A stretch of DNA of 7,653 bases from Spirochaetota bacterium. GTDB taxonomy: Bacteria; Spirochaetota; JAGLSM01. The notes beneath the pieces were generated by a model, which saw nothing but the letters and a program-made list of their open reading frames with translations, did no database searches and was not told the DNA's origin. The stretch is taken from assembly GCA_023135745.1 (NCBI GenBank), contig JAGLSM010000089.1, forward strand, positions 1-7,653. Reading direction: 5' to 3'. Shown piece by piece: positions 6,313-7,653 of the stretch (position 1 is the first letter of the stretch; every line of letters begins with the position of its first letter). Position numbers and translations under genes: made by a program.

Positions 6313-7590
6313 TTACTTGTTCTTTTTAGATTTATGAAGTTTTACACCTTTAATCTCGTTCCAGATTTTCCTTTTTTTTGTGTAGGACTTAAAGGCAATC
6401 TCAAGACTCGCATGCTTTTTCCTATGGAGTTTTTTCTGCCATTCATTCATCCAACCCCGATAAAATCTCGAAAAAGGCTCTTTGATTCCATGTTTTTCAT
6501 ACATATCTAAAGCCGGCTTAAACAGCTCATCGTACCAGCTCTTTGTCAATTCGTCCATATGAGGATTCCGTTTTAACTTTATGCTTAGATACTTAAAGTG
6601 CGAACCCATAAGCTGTTTTGTTAAAAAACGGTACCAGTGAGCTGTCCCTCTGGGAACTACAGCATCTGGCCTGAAAAAAAGCAGCCGCGACACCTGAAGG
6701 AAAGAGGTTCTCTCCTCACGTCTGGTTCTTGTAAGAAGATGAAGCGCAAGCTTTATATAATTAAAAAAAGTTCTTATAATATTTCTTTTTCTATATTTCT
6801 TAAGATATGCGTCATAAACATCCGTAAACCATACACCCGGTCTGTCAGCCCACATATCCATAATATCACAGAAAATATCAGTCTCTCTCTTGCCCGGGAC
6901 AAGATCAAGCAGGTAGTGCTTTTTTATATGATCCATAGTATTTTCATAAATTTCAATATTCCAGCTGTGAATCAGGGTTTCATCATCCGGCTCATAACCG
7001 TTTTTATCAATAAACCATTTTTTATGACCTGTGAAAATTGAATCCTCAATTTTTGCCCAGGTTTCCATCCTTGCTACATAAAACTTATCCTCAGGTATAA
7101 TAGTAAAAATTTTTGTCTTCATAAAAAAATCATACTTCTCCCTGAACAGCGGAAGTTTTTCGATTCTCATATTAGGACATAGTTCTACAGGAATGCTCAA
7201 TAATGTTACTTCAGCGCTTATGAATTCAACCCTGTTTGTCTTTGCGACCGAAACACGGTGGTTCCCGTCCCGCACAAAATAGTACCCGCCGTATTCATAA
7301 ACCATAATTGTTGAATTAATTCCATCAACCAGAATAAGCTTCTGTAGTTTACTCCATCTGGATCTCATCCATTTCTGAATAGGGAGAAATCCTTTAACAA
7401 AGTCGGATGACCTTGATTCGGATCCGATTATCCGTTCTACCTTTATATCCTCAATGCCTGAGTATGACTCACCCTGAGGACGCACCACATTGACAACATC
7501 ATCGATGCTCAATAACGAGGTATCCCTGCGGAAAAGTCTTCCATAGAACCTTATTCTTCTTCCAAGAGAGTATGCTTTATCAAAATTCAT
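6313..7590 (-). CDS. ParB-like domain protein of unknown function
   Basis: A 425-residue soluble protein without signal peptide or membrane segments. Residues about 46-131 form a ParB/sulfiredoxin-like N-terminal domain. IKVERIIGSESRSSDFVKGF (49-68) precedes YYFVRDGNHRVSVAK (103-117), where DGNHR occupies the place of the nucleotide-binding motif of this fold. This 'I.GS.-R..DF...F' plus 'VRDGNHRVSVA' layout occurs in uncharacterised proteins of several phyla. The middle has SWNIEIYENTMDHIKKH (209-225) and PGKRETDIFCDIMDMW (232-247), which also recall that family. A related motif, SWYDELFKPALDMYEKHGI (351-369), returns near the C-terminus, followed by a strongly basic tail (386-425), so nucleic-acid contact is possible. 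The role is unknown; plasmid-type partitioning is unlikely because no ParA and no obvious helix-turn-helix are present. ATG 7590 is the first start after an in-frame stop at 7630-7632, yet no Shine-Dalgarno sequence precedes it. It converges with the 57-residue gene. Confidence 0.85.
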   Translation of the reverse strand: MNFDKAYSLGRRIRFYGRLFRRDTSLLSIDDVVNVVRPQGESYSGIEDIKVERIIGSESRSSDFVKGFLPIQKWMRSRWSKLQKLILVDGINSTIMVYEYGGYYFVRDGNHRVSVAKTNRVEFISAEVTLLSIPVELCPNMRIEKLPLFREKYDFFMKTKIFTIIPEDKFYVARMETWAKIEDSIFTGHKKWFIDKNGYEPDDETLIHSWNIEIYENTMDHIKKHYLLDLVPGKRETDIFCDIMDMWADRPGVWFTDVYDAYLKKYRKRNIIRTFFNYIKLALHLLTRTRREERTSFLQVSRLLFFRPDAVVPRGTAHWYRFLTKQLMGSHFKYLSIKLKRNPHMDELTKSWYDELFKPALDMYEKHGIKEPFSRFYRGWMNEWQKKLHRKKHASLEIAFKSYTKKRKIWNEIKGVKLHKSKKNK

Positions 7591-7653
7591 GTGGGAAGGA
7601 TAAGAATTTTTTAATAAAAGAAAAGAAAATTATTTGTTACTACTCAGGTAATT

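Noticed and set aside
6303..6323. Hairpin AAGT...ACTT followed by a T-run at the 3' end of the small gene as a terminator
   Set aside because: Only about 6 A/T-rich pairs with an internal G-G mismatch, too weak for an intrinsic terminator.
6313..7590. Chromosome or plasmid partitioning ParB
   Set aside because: Only the N-terminal fold motif is shared. There is no ParA partner, no obvious helix-turn-helix and no parS-like repeats nearby.

Overview
This is an AT-rich chromosomal window from a bacterium with a Gram-negative-type envelope. Evidence for the envelope type is a lipobox signal peptide on a large protease and a second exported protein. Gene content is housekeeping metabolism plus a few accessory proteins. 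A spirochaete or similar heterotroph would fit the low GC, the polyserine-linked lipoprotein and the AroA type, but nothing here proves the phylum. I see no rRNA, tRNA, CRISPR array, insertion sequence or phage gene.

Layout. (1) Positions 1-2041, plus strand: a tightly overlapping cluster. It contains the C-terminal end of a 5-formyltetrahydrofolate cyclo-ligase cut by the window edge, a complete aroA (EPSP synthase, 23-base overlap) and a 180-residue exported protein of unknown function (11-base overlap). (2) Positions 2046-2834, minus strand: thiD (hydroxymethylpyrimidine/HMP-phosphate kinase), tail to tail with the cluster and only 4 bases away. It has its own promoter candidate and no TPP riboswitch. 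(3) Positions 2835-3102: a noncoding gap with one notable inverted repeat. (4) Positions 3103-5739, minus strand: an 878-residue subtilisin-family (S8) lipoprotein. It carries a propeptide, an intact catalytic triad, a small beta-rich domain and two tandem, strongly similar domains of about 170 residues joined by a run of ten serines. (5) Positions 5740-6137: AT-rich noncoding DNA. (6) Positions 6138-6311, plus strand: a probable 57-residue gene. (7) Positions 6313-7590, minus strand: a 425-residue protein with a ParB-like domain (VRDGNHR motif), again tail to tail, 1 base away.

How the parts relate. The plus-strand cluster joins one-carbon/folate salvage with the shikimate step that feeds chorismate, itself the precursor of folate and aromatic amino acids, so co-expression is metabolically sensible. 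ThiD belongs to thiamine synthesis or salvage and looks separately transcribed. The S8 lipoprotein is probably a surface-anchored protease held on or near a ligand by its C-terminal repeats. The ParB-like protein and the 57-residue protein have no assignable pathway. I did not find a clear new multi-gene system. The items most worth a second look are the repeat architecture of the protease, the duplicated motif in the ParB-like protein, the Phe at the glyphosate-site proline of AroA, and the small convergent gene.
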